Shown one piece after another: positions 22,400 through 35,133 of a stretch of DNA of 64,000 nucleotides. Origin of the DNA: Euonymus europaeus. Lineage: Eukaryota > Streptophyta > Magnoliopsida > Celastrales > Celastraceae. The stretch is taken from contig OY756966.1 of the NCBI GenBank assembly GCA_963580455.1, forward strand, positions 21,207,001-21,271,000, given 5' to 3'. The position numbers and the translations under genes are program-made. The stretch's first letter is position 1. The number at the start of each line of letters is the position of its first letter. The notes beneath the pieces were generated by a model. The model was not told the DNA's origin. It made no database searches and saw only the letters and a program-made list of their open reading frames with translations.

Positions 22400-23354
22400 T
22401 GTTGGAAAAATGGTGGTCAACCACTATTTGACCGATATTTAATTACAACTAATTGAGAATTAGTTTAATGTAATTTAGTGGGTTCTAATCTTTAATATGA
22501 AGACTAGAGATTGGAGTTGGAAGTTGTCCGAAACCATTTTTTGGTTGAATGAAAATTGACTCCAAAGTGGATGATATGTTAAGTGCAAAGTGAAGAGAAA
22601 TGTGGGAATCCCACATTGGAAAATTAGTGTTGGATGTAAGACTTGGGCCCGGGCTCGGGCTTGGGCTTGGGCGTCCTTAGCCCATCTGGGCTTATACTTT
22701 TGCACTGGCCCACTACCCAGATTCATTGAATGTGGACATGAGGCAATTCAAAATTTAAAATTAATGAGATTTAGGAAATTAATACGGGAATCAATAGAAT
22801 TAATTCTGAATCCCGAATTTTAATACGAGAATTAATAAAAATTGATTCTGAATCCCAAATTTTTAGGGTTCGGTTTAATTATGGGCTCTACGATATATAG
22901 TAGCCCAATGGTAAAGGAAAGGATGATTTTGATAGTTCACTATTCAGAAATTTGGTTTCTCCCACTCCTTTTCTCCTCTCCAAAAATCTGAGAGTGCTTT
23001 CATAATATTGGTTCGAAAGAGTCTGTTGGTGGGGTGTGTCACTCATCTACAGCTAGAAGTGTTGTATCTTGGGAGGTTATTGCTCCAAGGCAGAGACACC
23101 AGTGACTGGGCAATTTTAACCTTAAGGAGATTCGCTAACGCGTACCTCACTTCAAGATCTTGTAATCATACTGATCTGGTTTTTGGTAACATTACTCGTT
23201 CTCTTATAATTTTATTTATATGATATAAATCTTGCTATGATTTATTGTTTATATTATATCTAATTGTTGAGTTGTATAATCGATTTTTTGTGATATTGAA
23301 TAAATCGATTAGATTATTTGCCTTTACCATGTTATATGTTTATAAATTCCAACA
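22400..23354 (+). repeat. Solo LTR inside the hAT element
   Basis: Bounded by TGTTGGAA and TTCCAACA, an 8-bp perfect inverted pair, and flanked by TCTAC at 22395-22399 and 23355-23359, a perfect 5-bp target duplication. At 955 bp with no internal region, it is the product of recombination between two LTRs. A GGGCCCGGGCTCGGGCTTGG stretch lies at about 22645. Strand is inferred from the ATATATAGTAGCCC TATA-like zone near 22893. Confidence 0.85.
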
Positions 23355-24435
23355 TCTACTAGGGTAGTCTACACAATTAGTGATTCAGACATTCGGTGAT
23401 AACAATTAACAATGACTTATAGAGTTATACTATTACATTCTTAAAAAATAAAAATCAGTGATAACATTAATATATATCTACTAATCTACAAAATCAATGA
23501 TAACAGTGACTTATAGCTCAAATTAATAGCACAGAGCCACACCAACTATGAAATATTCAACAATCTTGCAAATTCACAATTTCCCAAGCGCAATCCATCA
23601 TTCACGACATCACCAAGACACCAACTAAGAAACAATAAAATTATTAAAATGAATGAAGTCTGAAGGAGTGAACTACTAAACTATGACTCTGTGAAGGACA
23701 GAACACAGAAGGATCTTGATCAAAGATTCAACTATTCAAAGAGAAAGAGGGAAGAATGGAAGAAGGGATTAGAATTATTACCTGTGGTCGCCGGACTGTG
23801 CAGTAATTTCGGAGAGTGTAAGACAAGATGCCGCGGTACCTTAGATCTCACTCCTCAGTTGCTCCTTGTTAAGGTTAGACTCAATCACTTACTCACTTAG
23901 ATATGGATTAATGGACTTATGGACATGGACGGATGAACCAAATGGTATTGGTGACAAATGGTATTGGTGAGCAATGGGCTTAGTTTCACAACTTCTAGTA
24001 GTAGTGGGCCAATGGACCATGAGAGTGGGCTATATAATATAAATACTCATCATATAAGTAAATAAGTAATGCAGAGTATTAGTGTATTTTATATTTTAAA
24101 AAAACATATGTATATATTTAGTTCGGTTTTTAGCTGAATAAATATTTTTGAAACCGAACCGAAACAGAAAAATTACACTCACTTAACCTAAACCAAAATC
24201 GCATACCGAAAAACCGAACCGATCGTCCTTTATTGGTTTAGGTCTGGTTCGATGTTTTACACACCTAGTGACCGTTTGGTAAACTCTGTCGGTGGTGGTG
24301 GAGGACGCCATAAGGCTGGAACTGACCTAGAGGGTCAGAATAATAACAAGGCAGCCGCAAATGCTACTATGGCAAAATAAACTGTAAATCCAGTAGCTAT
24401 TATCCCAAATGTCAAAGCTAAAAGAACTAGACAAG

Positions 24436-24930
24436 TTTAATGGGCTTTCCTATTCCCAGTTTAACTCTAATACATAATGCTATTTGTATTAGAATGATAA
24501 TCACGTTTAGTACTTCTACTTAGAATCAATCTCGGACTCCACTTCACTCTAATTCAAATTTCTTCCTTACAAATACAAAGACACACGCACCTTCATAGTA
24601 CTAGAATTTTTTGTGATATCAGAGAGAGACAGTGCATCAATTCGTGATGTAGTTTGCCCGAGTATAACAATATTGACAGTGTTGCCTATTGTTATAGACG
24701 AAGTATTGTATCTTGAGAAGAGACTATCCCTAATTTGTTGGCATCGAGTAGTAGAGGACAAAATTGCTTTAAGGAGATTTACACTTGTAATCCTTGCTTC
24801 AAGTCTATTTCGTTTGGTAGACAGATTTTGGATTAATATTCTAGATATTCAACTAGTTTTGTCTTTGGTTACAATTTTTGTTCAATAAATTTTGTATTCT
24901 TTGCTAGATTAGTGAATTGTATTTCTAATA
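24436..24930 (+). repeat. LTR copy 2 (3' part)
   Basis: Matches LTR copies 1 and 3 from TTTAATGGGCTTTCC to GTATTTCTAATA, without the first 340 or so bases. It is followed by the same leader as copy 1. A short remnant then runs to the purine tract before LTR copy 3. Copies 2 and 3 look like the two ends of one element that has lost almost all of its interior. Confidence 0.65.
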
Positions 24931-25051
24931 ATCTTAAAGTGATTTTTCTACGATTTTACTACTTGATTCTTGATTATAGTACTTTCCTCTATACTCTCAG
25001 ATTTTTCTTTGAGTCGGACAAAGCAATTTGACCCATTCTTTGTGGGGGGAT

Positions 25052-25806
25052 TGTTAAAAATGTTGAGTAAAGAATGACACAAATTCATTCTCAAGTGGTG
25101 TTGCTAAGTAATGGCAAACATAGGTTAAAAGACATGTGAAGTGTGAGTGAGGAACAAAAGCCCCACATTGAAAAAATTGCATGCAATGTCTGTGTTTATA
25201 TACCATGGCCTTAGACATATAACGTGGGCCCAAGGGCACCCAATCCTTTGTAATGGTGAGAGTGTGCATGATATGACATATGGGCTCAAAAACACATGCG
25301 CCCACCCCGCTACCGATGCTGAGTTGGGTTGGGCTTTGGTTAGATAGGTCTAAGCCCATTCCTATATTTTTTTGGCTCCACAAAAATTTTCACAATTAAT
25401 GAGCTTTATAGTCCTAGTTTAGCACTAATATAGAATTATATTTGTATTAGAATGGTGACCATGTTTAATACTTTTACTTAGAATCAATCCCAGACTTTTA
25501 CTTCAACTCCAATTCAAATTCCTTCCTTATAAATACAAAGACATACGCAGCTTCATAGTACTGGAATTTTTTTTCCATTTTTCTTTATCTCAGAGCAAGA
25601 CAGAGCATTGGTTCATGTTGTAGTTTGCACGTGGATAATAACATTGAAAGTGCCATCTACTGTTGTAGTTCGCTTCAAGTCTGTTTCGTTTGGTAGACAA
25701 ATTTTGGAGTAATATTTTGTGTATTCAACTGATTTTGTAATTGGTTACAATTTTTGTTCAGTCAATTTTGTATTCGTTGCCAGATTAGTGAATCGTATTT
25801 CTAACA
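25052..25806 (+). repeat. LTR copy 3, complete (755 bp)
   Basis: Preceded by a polypurine tract (TGTGGGGGGAT, 25041-25051), starts TGTTAAAAATG and ends TTTCTAACA, so it has TG..CA ends and acts as a 3' LTR in the + direction. It abuts copia reverse-transcriptase sequence of the opposite strand at 25807, consistent with insertion into that older element. Confidence 0.75.
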
Positions 25807-26163
25807 CCTTCCAAATATCGAAAGATCCTTTTGGCAGCTGAAAGATGTTTCTCTTTTGGGCACTCCATGTATGTATTCATGAGACTCACAATATGCATTA
25901 TTTCAGGTATTATTGCAGTCAAATACACCAAACTTCCTACATTTTTCTTGTAAAAAGTGATGTCAATTTTCCTTCCTTCAAGATCTTTAGCAAGCTTCAA
26001 ACCATAATCAGTTGGTGTACTTCTAGAACTGAAATTCTTCATTTGAATTTTTTCTAAAATTTATCGCACATATTTCTTTTTGAGAAATAAAAATTTCAGT
26101 AGTAGATTGAACAACTTTAATGCCAAGAAAGTAGCCAATTTCAGTAGTCCCTTTGCACAAAAT
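25807..26163 (-). pseudogene. Copia reverse transcriptase/RNase H junction fragment (right half of a split element)
   Basis: The - strand gives GYFLGIKVVQSTTEIFISQK, then STPTDYGLKLAKDLEGRKID, NVGSLVYLTA, MNTYMECPKEKHLSAAKRIF and RYLEG. This is the C-terminal end of a copia reverse transcriptase running into RNase H. It carries a stop and a shift near 26040. It stops exactly at the end of LTR copy 3. Its missing continuation is found 6.15 kb away at 19655. Confidence 0.78.
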
Positions 26164-26189
26164 TGTTGGAGTCAATCTAATCTAGATTT

Positions 26190-26960
26190 GGTTGGAGGTA
26201 ACCTGTCATCTTTGTGGGAATGGGTGGAGTTTATATTTCAAAATTATTTTCAGGCATAGGTTCTTAATGTTGTTATGATAGCTTGGAGTATATGACGGAG
26301 TAGGAATGATTTTGTTTGAAAAATTTTTAAGCATACATCAACTCAAGTTTTTAATTTGGCCTTCGGTTGTCTTCATCAATGGAATAGTTCTCAGGATCGG
26401 CATACTAATACGTTCAATGCGAGTTCTCAAATGTGGCTAAATGGTCTCCTCCAAATGTGGGTTGGTTAAAATGCAATATTGATGGGGCATTGTTTCATCA
26501 AACTAATCGGTTGGGCTATGGCAAAAATTTATGAGACAGTTGTGGGGCTTTATAAGCTGCTAAACATGGTTTTTTGTTGTGTTGTATGAGTCTTAGTGTG
26601 GTGGAAGCTCTCAGCTTTTGTGAGATATTGAGTTGAGTGAATGGGATGTCTTTGATGAATGTGTTATCGAACTGATGCTCTTTTGTCGATGAATGATATG
26701 AAACGTAGTCATGTGGATACGTCTCATTTTGGGATGATTGTTAAGGACTATAAAACTATTTTGGCAGAATTGGAGAATTGTGATGTTTGTTTTGTTAAAC
26801 AATTTGTTTATCATGTTGCTCATATGTTAGTTAGGTTGGCGGATTATGTGTCTAATTGTATGGAGTGATGTTTAGACACTTTTTTATTACTTGCTGATGT
26901 TTTACTAATGGATTAATCTTATTAGTAAAAAATTTCTTTCACAAAAAAAATTAAAAAAAA
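26190..26960 (+). pseudogene. LINE (L1-type) 3' end with RNase H-like domain
   Basis: Broken + strand frames give GNLSSLWEWVEFIFQNYF, MIAWSIW..SRNDFVW, WSPPNVGWLKCNIDGALFHQ (the start of an RVT_3/RNase H fold) and HFGMIVKDYKTILAELENCD then FVKQFVYHVAHMLVRLADYV. This domain is found at the end of ORF2 of many plant LINEs. The sequence ends in an A-rich tail (26943-26960), as expected for target-primed insertion. No reverse transcriptase is present; the copy is 5'-truncated. Confidence 0.75.
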
Positions 26961-27428
26961 ATACCCATAACTTTACCCATATAAATTTCTTGTGACAAAT
27001 ATATATTTTACATATTTATGATATTTACTTTTCTAATATTATTATTTTATTTAAAAAATAAATTTTTCAAAAATTTATTTGTTTGGCTAAAATATAATCG
27101 GTAAAAATAAAACAAAAATATATCAAAAATGATTGAATATGAATATTTGAAATTATAACAAACAATTTAGAAATGTTGATGCGAAGTGCATTTGAATTAT
27201 GATTTTATACAATAACAAATGACTCACTTTTTGTATTTTAGATAAGAGAAACTGAAGTGAATAATCTTAAAGTATCCTTTAATTATTGGGTGTCCAAACT
27301 GGATTCTACATTAGGGGTATGAGTTTTACGTTTTTGTTAAAATAAAGTCCACATCAGCTACGGTAAAATATGTTGTAAGATAAGAGAAATGATATCGTGA
27401 AATTGTAGATTTGTTGGTGCATTAAAAC
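26961..27428. other. AT-rich spacer, no gene seen
   Basis: Nothing coding and no known repeat recognised. It separates the LINE tail from the start of the nested solo-LTR block at 27429. Confidence 0.5.
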
Positions 27429-29343
27429 TGTAAAATCCCGTTCCGAAAAAAAAAAATTGTAACGCCCCAAACCAGAAGCGCTACCGATGACGTCACTAGT
27501 CTCCTAAAGACTTCCTCTCACGTCAACCTAACACGGATCCTACCGAAAATCCGACAGCATCTCCCTGTAAATCGGAGAATGTCAACCTGTGCAACAATCA
27601 ACACCAATACATATATATCATAAATAAATCTCAATCCGCAACCTAGCAGGGCCTCAGGCCAGCTAACCACATTCACACTCTAGGCAGGGCCTCAGGCCAC
27701 CTAATCACATGCAAGATACGTAAAAGAAGTCATTCATCACATAACCAGTATATAGTTCAACATCCGGAACATAGTTCCATAATCCCGGTACGAGAGTCCC
27801 GGTTTAACGGCGCAGCTCTCGACCGTCCATCATCCTCCACATAAGGTAAAAGAAAGATAAATACTTAATCCATTAAACCAATCTAAGTACTAAATGTACT
27901 AGATAAACAAGAGTATTCACATTATCAAGAACCTAAGCTCCAAGGTGGCGTTCCCATGTCACGTCTCCACCTACTAATCCGTCGGCTGGACATTCGTACC
28001 AGACTCACTTGAAGATCATAGAAGAGAAGTAGGGTGAGCAGAAGGCTCAGTAGGGAAATAAAGATTTAACGTGATAATCCGGCTGAATTGGAAAACATGG
28101 CATAATGCAGCAACATGGCATCTATTATGAGCACATTATTAATAAACAACTTCATCACTATATGGTCCCTCTTGGCATTTTTCAACGAATGTCCGGTATA
28201 TCATCGGAAACCTTGACACTGCCCCCAGACCACATAGGTGTCACCTCATGAGACATCCGACACGGTTATATGACCAAACTCTTAATTAGCTCTCCAGCCA
28301 TAAGACGTTGGTCTCGTCCCGCCCTCGGACTCCCACATCCACACGTAACTCTTATAGGAACTACGAGCCCGTGCCCGCAACTCCTAATGCATCTAATGAG
28401 CATGTCCAATATGCAAGAATAAACATATATAAAAATCCTATATACATACGTAACTACGTGATGCATGTTTGAGAATAAATTATGCTTGATAGATGATCAA
28501 ACATGTATTCGGTTATGCAATAAATTCAATAATAACAATCATGGCTCGTTCTTCCTAGGAAGCAATCTAGGCAAGAACTCAAATCAAAGACCAATGAAGG
28601 ATTACCAACCGCTCTTTAGAATGAAGTGAGAAATCTCTAAGGAATGAAATAAAAGGATAAGAATCTCTACCTCGTTATCCAAGCAATAATAGAAAATGCT
28701 ACTACCAATTTCCGATTTAGGGTTCCGACTTCCCCAAACCTAATAAAGAAGCAAAGTCGAACCCCATTTAATGTCAAAACATAACCAACCTCATATATAT
28801 ATATATATATATATATGAAATAAATCAATAAACATTGAAATCGAACATTTCTCTCAACTAGGCCATATTAGCCTAAAATGTGCAATCGCACTCCCTTATA
28901 CATACCCATTCCAAATTAACAATTTCAAGTCTCCTAATATATATTATTAAACCCCCATATGAAATTCCAAGCTCAAATTCTTACTCGAACCCCGTAAACC
29001 CTAAGTTTCCCTCTTAGGTTTACACTAACACCCTATCGATTCCTTAACGGAATCGTCTCAAATTTGGAGGGTAGGTTACCCACTCCTAAATTACCAACAT
29101 ATCCAAAATTAAGCCTCAAAATCGAACCCAATCAACGGGATCGAAGAAATTCGTCCCTAGGCACCCATTTTCCAAAAATGCATATAATCTCTTTAACTTC
29201 CATTTTTAAACCACAAGTTTACTCATTCTCATACTCTTATCACATTTCTATCATGAATGACACAAGAATTGAACACAATTATGAAAATTTCGAAATATAT
29301 CCTTACCTCTTTCAAGAGCAAAATAAACCCAAAGTCTTCCTTG

Positions 29344-29398
29344 AACCTTCAACCTTCAACCTTCAACCTTCAACCTTCAACCTTCAACCTTCAACCTT
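29344..29398. repeat. Heptamer minisatellite (AACCTTC)n
   Basis: Eight consecutive copies of AACCTTC, the last lacking its final C. It lies inside the inverted gypsy solo LTR, next to a pyrimidine-rich tract. Confidence 0.9.
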
Positions 29399-29627
29399 GC
29401 TTAAGTCTCCAAGCAAAACAAAGTTCCTAGCTCTCCTTCCTCCCTCTTTCTCCTTCTCCTACTCTTTCTTCTTCTCTCTTTTCCTTCTCTGTCTCTCGCG
29501 GTTTCTGTTTTGTTGGCTTTCGGCCAAACAAAATTTTTGTTTAAACAATGGTGCTGGCCCGACCAGCACCATTCATTTAATGTTTTTTTTTATATAACTA
29601 TATATATATGTATTACAATACATAACT

Positions 29628-29663
29628 CCACTTCGGTGGAGTCAATTGACTCCACCGAAGTGG
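29628..29663. repeat. 36-bp perfect palindrome
   Basis: CCACTTCGGTGGAGTCAA is followed with no spacer by its exact reverse complement TTGACTCCACCGAAGTGG. It is flanked on both sides by TA-rich microsatellite sequence, inside the inverted gypsy solo LTR. Confidence 0.93.
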
Positions 29664-32030
29664 GGTCAATATATATATATATATACTATGTATTTATATC
29701 CATATATAATATATATATATAATTATTTAACACTTTTATTTTTATTCAATGTTTCTCTCCTATTAATTATATTTAACTTATGACTCACTCATTCTTAATC
29801 AACCTTAGTCCAATTCTTGATATATATATTTCTGAACCCGAATTTACACTTAAATTTCTATTTTTTTGGGTCAGGATATTACAATAATAATAAGAGAAAA
29901 AAAAATAATTTAGTTCAAAATATGAACATATATATGGAAGAAGGAGAAAAAAAACGACATGTCAATTTGCTTGATAATCTTAGACGTGGTTATATAAATA
30001 GATACATATATGTTAGAGGTACATATATGTACATGAAGTTAAGTAAGTATAAATATAATAGTTAAAGAATATATAATTTTCATTATTTCACTTCACGGTA
30101 AAAGTGAGCAAATGAGTTGGTTTTATACGAAAGTTTTATTTGGTGCAATAAAAGCATGGTAAAACCCAAGAGTTTTGGTCCAAAGAAGAAGCCCAGGGAT
30201 AGGCCCAGTGATGTTAGCTAAATGTGTTAGGGTTCAAATGGAAGTGGGATATTTTCAAAGATACGAAAGAGCTGGGAGGTGGTTCTAGGAGGTGATTTAC
30301 TTTTGGTGAGTGATTTCGTCCTATTGGGGAGAGAGATTTACTACTAGCTTGCTGCAATTGCCACTGGTATGTAGTTTTTGATACTCCTTAGACTTACAGT
30401 TGTTAATCAAGTCAATGGGTTATGGTATATATATGTATATATAGATATATGTATGTATGTCTATATATATATATATAGATATATTTTGTAGTGGGAAGGC
30501 ACCGAGTGAATCCCTAGTGGAAATTTCTATTTATTTATGCTTAGTGAGATTTTAGGGATATGGTTGAACTTGTCTTTGAGTTGGGGTCCTTTCATTTAGG
30601 TGGCTGCATAATCACGAGCACAACAATTGTTCGATCAAAGTCCACAATCAAATTTTCATTACTTTTTGGATACAAAACTAGTAGCCATTTAGTCTTTTTT
30701 TTTCACCAATATATACAAACACAAGCTAAGTGAAATTTTGCTTAGTACATAATAATTTAAACTGAGATTGAACTGGCAAGGAAAATAAGAAAATTGGGAT
30801 TTTAATATTAAGTCTTAATTAACATGGTAGATGATGAAATGTTGAGTTTTAGAGAAATAGGATTAGTTTTTTTTTTGAAATATGGGATTTTGAAATTTGA
30901 ATGTTAGAAGGTTTGCGCTTATTGAATTAAATTTATGTTTATTTTATTAAATAGGTTAGTCAATTTACTCGGAAGAAACTTGGTTGGGTGATAGAGATTG
31001 TGCCTTGTTGACATGAGGTAGGGATTTCTCCTTCTCCTAGTTGTTCAATTTCACTTGTTCGTAAAAGTTTGAACATTTATAATTCTTGAATCTTCCGTAT
31101 CTTATTAAATTCTAAAAATATCTTTGGGCTACTCTTGATTGTTCCAAGGGAGCCAAACCCGTTTTAGGATTTGTTGTATGACCTTTCCTGTGATTGATTT
31201 ATTTTCTATGTATATACGCATTACCCCTAAACGTGTTAAGTTCGATTGACACGTGTTTGAATCTTCATGTGATGTGATTCTTGTGATATTGCATTCAAAG
31301 TATTTTTAAAGGTGCATTTAGAGGCATGATGGATCACTGGATAAGGGTTCAGGTGTTTCCATGTTTAGGAATGGTGGTTCGAGGTGGGTGATTAAATTGT
31401 GGAATGGAATGGAAAGAAGAAAAAAAATGGTATTGATGAATTTCCACCTTCTCCATGGATTTACCGGGCGGACCGATTTACGGTGCCAGTGAATATGGTG
31501 AAGGATAAAGGCGTGGGAGCGATCCACGGCCTTACCAGAGTCATGGGATGGGTGTTTGGAGGTTCGGATGGGTGTACGGAGACATTGTTACATAGCATAT
31601 TGCCGCATATATTCCGTTCTTCACATTTCTACCTTGTTTGATATTCTCTTTGATATCTATACTGAGCATTCGACTCACCCTATTTATTTCTAACCTTTCA
31701 GGTGAGCCATTTCTTAGTACAGGTTCCCCAGATCAGCATGGCGGGACGTGACGTGGTGGCATGACGTAATATAGTGTGTTTAGGGTTGTTCATTTTATGG
31801 TTTATGATCTCATATTTGTTAGGGTGAGTATTTGTACATATAAGTTGTTGTGGATAATCTTGGAAGGACCAGGAGAGGACTCCGTGTGATCGGGACTTCT
31901 GTGTCATATATATCATGCATGTGATTGTTGCGGAACCCCTGAGGGGCTTGTAATGGAGGGTGTCTAGAGCTTTCTGGATTGATTATAGAAGTGTGACTTT
32001 CTATATTTTGTGCAGGGTGGCATTCCTCAA

Positions 32031-32473
32031 TGTCGCAACCGGTTTTGCGAAAAGGATTTTTTAATAAAATATAATAAAATATACGAAGTCGCCACCAATT
32101 GATTAGGTGCAATTGGTCACCATGAAAAATATAATTTTGGTCTACGAAAAATTCAGAAAAAGGGTAAGCGAGTTTGTTGCGTATGAGGAAGGTGTGAGGC
32201 ACCCCACAACGCCTGTTTTAAAAACAGTTGCCGACTTAATTTGTATTATCCCATTAAATGACTTTCTTCGAAAATATTAATTGTAGCGTATATAAAGTGC
32301 GATAATTATATAAGTTATACAAAAATTATATAAAATGAAAATAATATTTAGATAAGTATAATAGCTACATAGGATAAAATAATTTGGGTAAATATATGGC
32401 TATATCAAAATAGAATAAAATGAACTTATAATATATATATATATATATATATTCAAATATAAAATAATTTTAT

Positions 32474-32504
<31 letters not shown>

Positions 32505-35133
32505 AAAACTATATTAAAAGTCTTAATATTGAGGTTCATAGGGTTTTTCCATCCAATGGCCAAATTTCCCAAGAAACACTCTCACCTCAAGAATTTATTC
32601 GAGGGTGCATCCAATGCATTCCCCAAATCGATTCTATCGTAGGTAAAAACTTTTAATATAATTTTTATATACTACATAGGTTTAAAGTAAAGTAAAATAA
32701 AATATAAACCACAAATAATATAATAATGAATAAAAATAAAGTAAATAAAAATAGAAATAGAGATAAAGATAAATAAAACGAAAATAAAATGAAATAAAAA
32801 TAAAATATGATATAGATAAATAAAAATAAAAACAAAACAAGGATAAAATAAAAATAAAAATAAAAATAAAATGTTGGGAACCGAGTTTTGTGTGAGGACT
32901 ATACGATATTAAATTATCGCAAATCCCCAATCAAACATATTAAAATATTAAATCAGACAATTAACACATAAATCAAACAATATCACATCAATCATATAAT
33001 TCACATATAAACACTTTTCGAATAAATAACATATTAAGAAGGTTAAAAGATGATGACTGAAATGTAATGGAATCTCGGTTCCCTTATTTTGTATTGGCAA
33101 TCGATTATTCCAATCATACTATTAAATTAGTATGATTAGAATTTTATAACTAATTGCCTTATAATGCAATGATTCATGAATCCAATAATCACGAAAATAA
33201 TTTTAATTAAAATCCCAAATAACATTTATAAACAAAACTTCACACTTTGATTTTCCTTTTTTTAAAAAATCGAACTCCAATGACAAACTAGCCCATTTAA
33301 CCTTTAACTAACTTGTTTTAATTCACAAGCCCAATCCAATTTTTATTAAACCCTTTTTCATGTTCAAATCCAAGTAAGCCATAAAAAGTCCCAACAAATA
33401 CATGCAACCAAAGCCTATTTCATTCCCCTTGTTTTGATCCCTTAAATTCATCAACTAAGCCCAATTCCACAATTATTCTTATCTAAACCAGGTAAATCAT
33501 CCAAAACCCACATAAAAACCAATTCTATTACAAACTTTGTTGGACTACAAACCAATTTTCATATTAAGCTAGTGCACAGTTCAAATTCTGCATTTCACAC
33601 AGCACACAGTAATCTATCCCGAATTTGTTATTAAAATATAATTCTTAACATTCAAGAACAATGGTTGTATAAAGATGAATTATTCAAAGGTGGATGTTTT
33701 ACAAAAGCAATTAAACAAGCATTTCAAACACCCCAAATTGTGAAGAAGCATATATATATATATGTACTACAGCATCCACATATGCAATTATTACATTCAC
33801 GCACAAAACAAAAATTCATGAAATAAAGCTCATTTTTGTGTTTATGAAATCTTTGCATCATCACCATGAAACCACAAGAATCAAACTATTACTCAGGACC
33901 ATATTCATATCATAAACAAATTGCATCATAAGCTTGCAATCAACCACAATTCATAGTAAACTCAATGCATAGAGAACATAACTAAGAATCCAAGTTATTG
34001 GCCTTACATTCATCACTTTCCAATTATTGCATTAACTAGTACCAAAGAGAAATATACCTGTGCTTACCCTAGCCATAAAGAAGCATAGCTGGGACTCCTG
34101 GATTTTTGTGGTGAACCAAGGTCTTATCTTTTCCTCTGAATTTTCTCTCTTTCCTTAGATTTTTTTCTTCTTCCTTCTCCAGAATTTTTCTCCATTTTTC
34201 TGGAAGTCCAGCCCCCAAAGAGCCCCCCCAAATCTCTGTAACCAAAACCCAGAAAAACCAAGAGGAAGAAACCCAGAAAAATTAAAGGAAAACAAGAAGT
34301 AAGAACCCCCTAAGAATTCCAGAAAAATTCGATCACTCTCTCTCCAAATCCCCCAGAAAACAGAGCCGATTGTAACAGAGAAAAGAAGAAAAACCCAGAA
34401 ATTCGAAAGGGAGAAGAAGAAGAAGGAATACCCCGAAAAATCCCAAAAAAATCCCCCCTCTTCCAACTTTTCTCCTCTATTTATAACCTAATAATCTCCA
34501 ACCTTTCCTTCTCTTAGTGATTTCGTTTCCCTCCTAATCTCTCTGGAATTTCTTTTCTTCCTAAAATCATTCCCAAAACTGATCCGGAAATCCCACCTTT
34601 AAAGCCCTAGAATCTCTCGTTTCTAAAACCGAATATGGATCCTAAACGATTCTGATCATCTCCTTTCTTTCTTGCCTTTTCCGGTCGCCTTCTCTCTCTC
34701 TTTCCTTTTCTGGACACTCCCTTTCTCTCTCTCGACGGCGCATCCTCTTCCCTCCGTCTTCTTCTTTCCGTATTTCGTTTCCTTTCGCTATTAGGGTTTG
34801 GTAAAGATTTGGGCCGAGCTATCATAGGTTAAGGGAGACTTGGGCCGAGTCTCTTAATTTCATGAGTTCAAGCTTTAAGTCGGGCCTTGATTATTGGGCC
34901 AGTTTTTTAGTCTATTTTAGTACTAATTATTTCTTTGTTGGGTTAATTATTTGGGCTAATTCACCTATTGGGCTGGCTATTCTTGGGTCAAACAACCCTA
35001 ACCATTTAGAATCAAACTCTCTATTTGGGCTTAAATTAATAATAACTTTTTTGAACTTTAATTTAAATTGGGCCCAAACTTAAATTTATTCAAGACTATT
35101 TTTATAATTTTGAACCAAAAATGGGGTACAACA
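32031..35133 (+). repeat. Solo LTR of a large gypsy-type element, nested (3.1 kb)
   Basis: Starts TGTCGCAACCGG and ends GGTACAACA, with a perfect 5-bp target duplication CTCAA at 32026-32030 and 35134-35138. The early GAAGTCGCCACCAATT stretch is common at the 5' end of large plant gypsy LTRs. It contains TA tracts (32425-32505), an A-rich block (32690-32875) and a purine/pyrimidine-skewed zone (34100-34760). It interrupts the 27429-35254 LTR near that LTR's end. Confidence 0.85.
32690..32875. repeat. A-rich low-complexity block (AAATA-like)
   Basis: Degenerate AAATA/AAAATA repeats inside the 3.1-kb solo LTR. An antisense open frame rich in Tyr and Phe here is a composition artefact. Confidence 0.8.

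Larger units (their letters stand above)
20584..24267 (-). mobile_element. hAT transposon with TIRs and 8-bp target duplication
   Basis: Left terminus TAGGGGTGTAAGTTCGG; the right terminus read inward is TAGGTGTGTAAAACATCG. The flanks are GTGACCAT (20576-20583) and GTGACCGT (24268-24275), an 8-bp target duplication with one mismatch, as expected for hAT. Inside are a - strand transposase pseudogene (21184-22350) and a solo LTR (22400-23354). Subterminal sequence on both sides has repeated GGTTCG/CGAACC motifs (for example ACCGAACCGAAC), typical transposase-binding clutter. The element sits in the 5' internal region of the LTR element whose LTR ends at 20427. Confidence 0.82.
27458..29883 (-). 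repeat. Ty3/gypsy solo LTR, inverted, nested (2.4 kb)
   Basis: On the - strand it starts TGTAATATCCTGACCC, similar to the LTR at 2939, and ends GGTTTGGGGCGTTACA. The flanking 5-mers AAAAT and ATAAT differ by one base, a weak target duplication. It contains a 36-bp palindrome, a heptamer minisatellite, and a repeated GCCTGAGGCCCTGC motif near 27650-27690. No gag or pol adjoins either end. Confidence 0.68.

Noticed and set aside
29064..29597. + strand open frame of 177 codons
   Set aside because: It is antisense to the gypsy LTR, includes a heptamer minisatellite (NLQPSTFNLQPS-like) and matches no family.
32682..32930. - strand Tyr/Phe-rich frame
   Set aside because: Translation of the AAATA-like low-complexity block.
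34155..34466. - strand open frame of 103 codons rich in Phe, Trp and Gly
   Set aside because: Lies in a purine-skewed part of the 3.1-kb solo LTR; the composition explains it.
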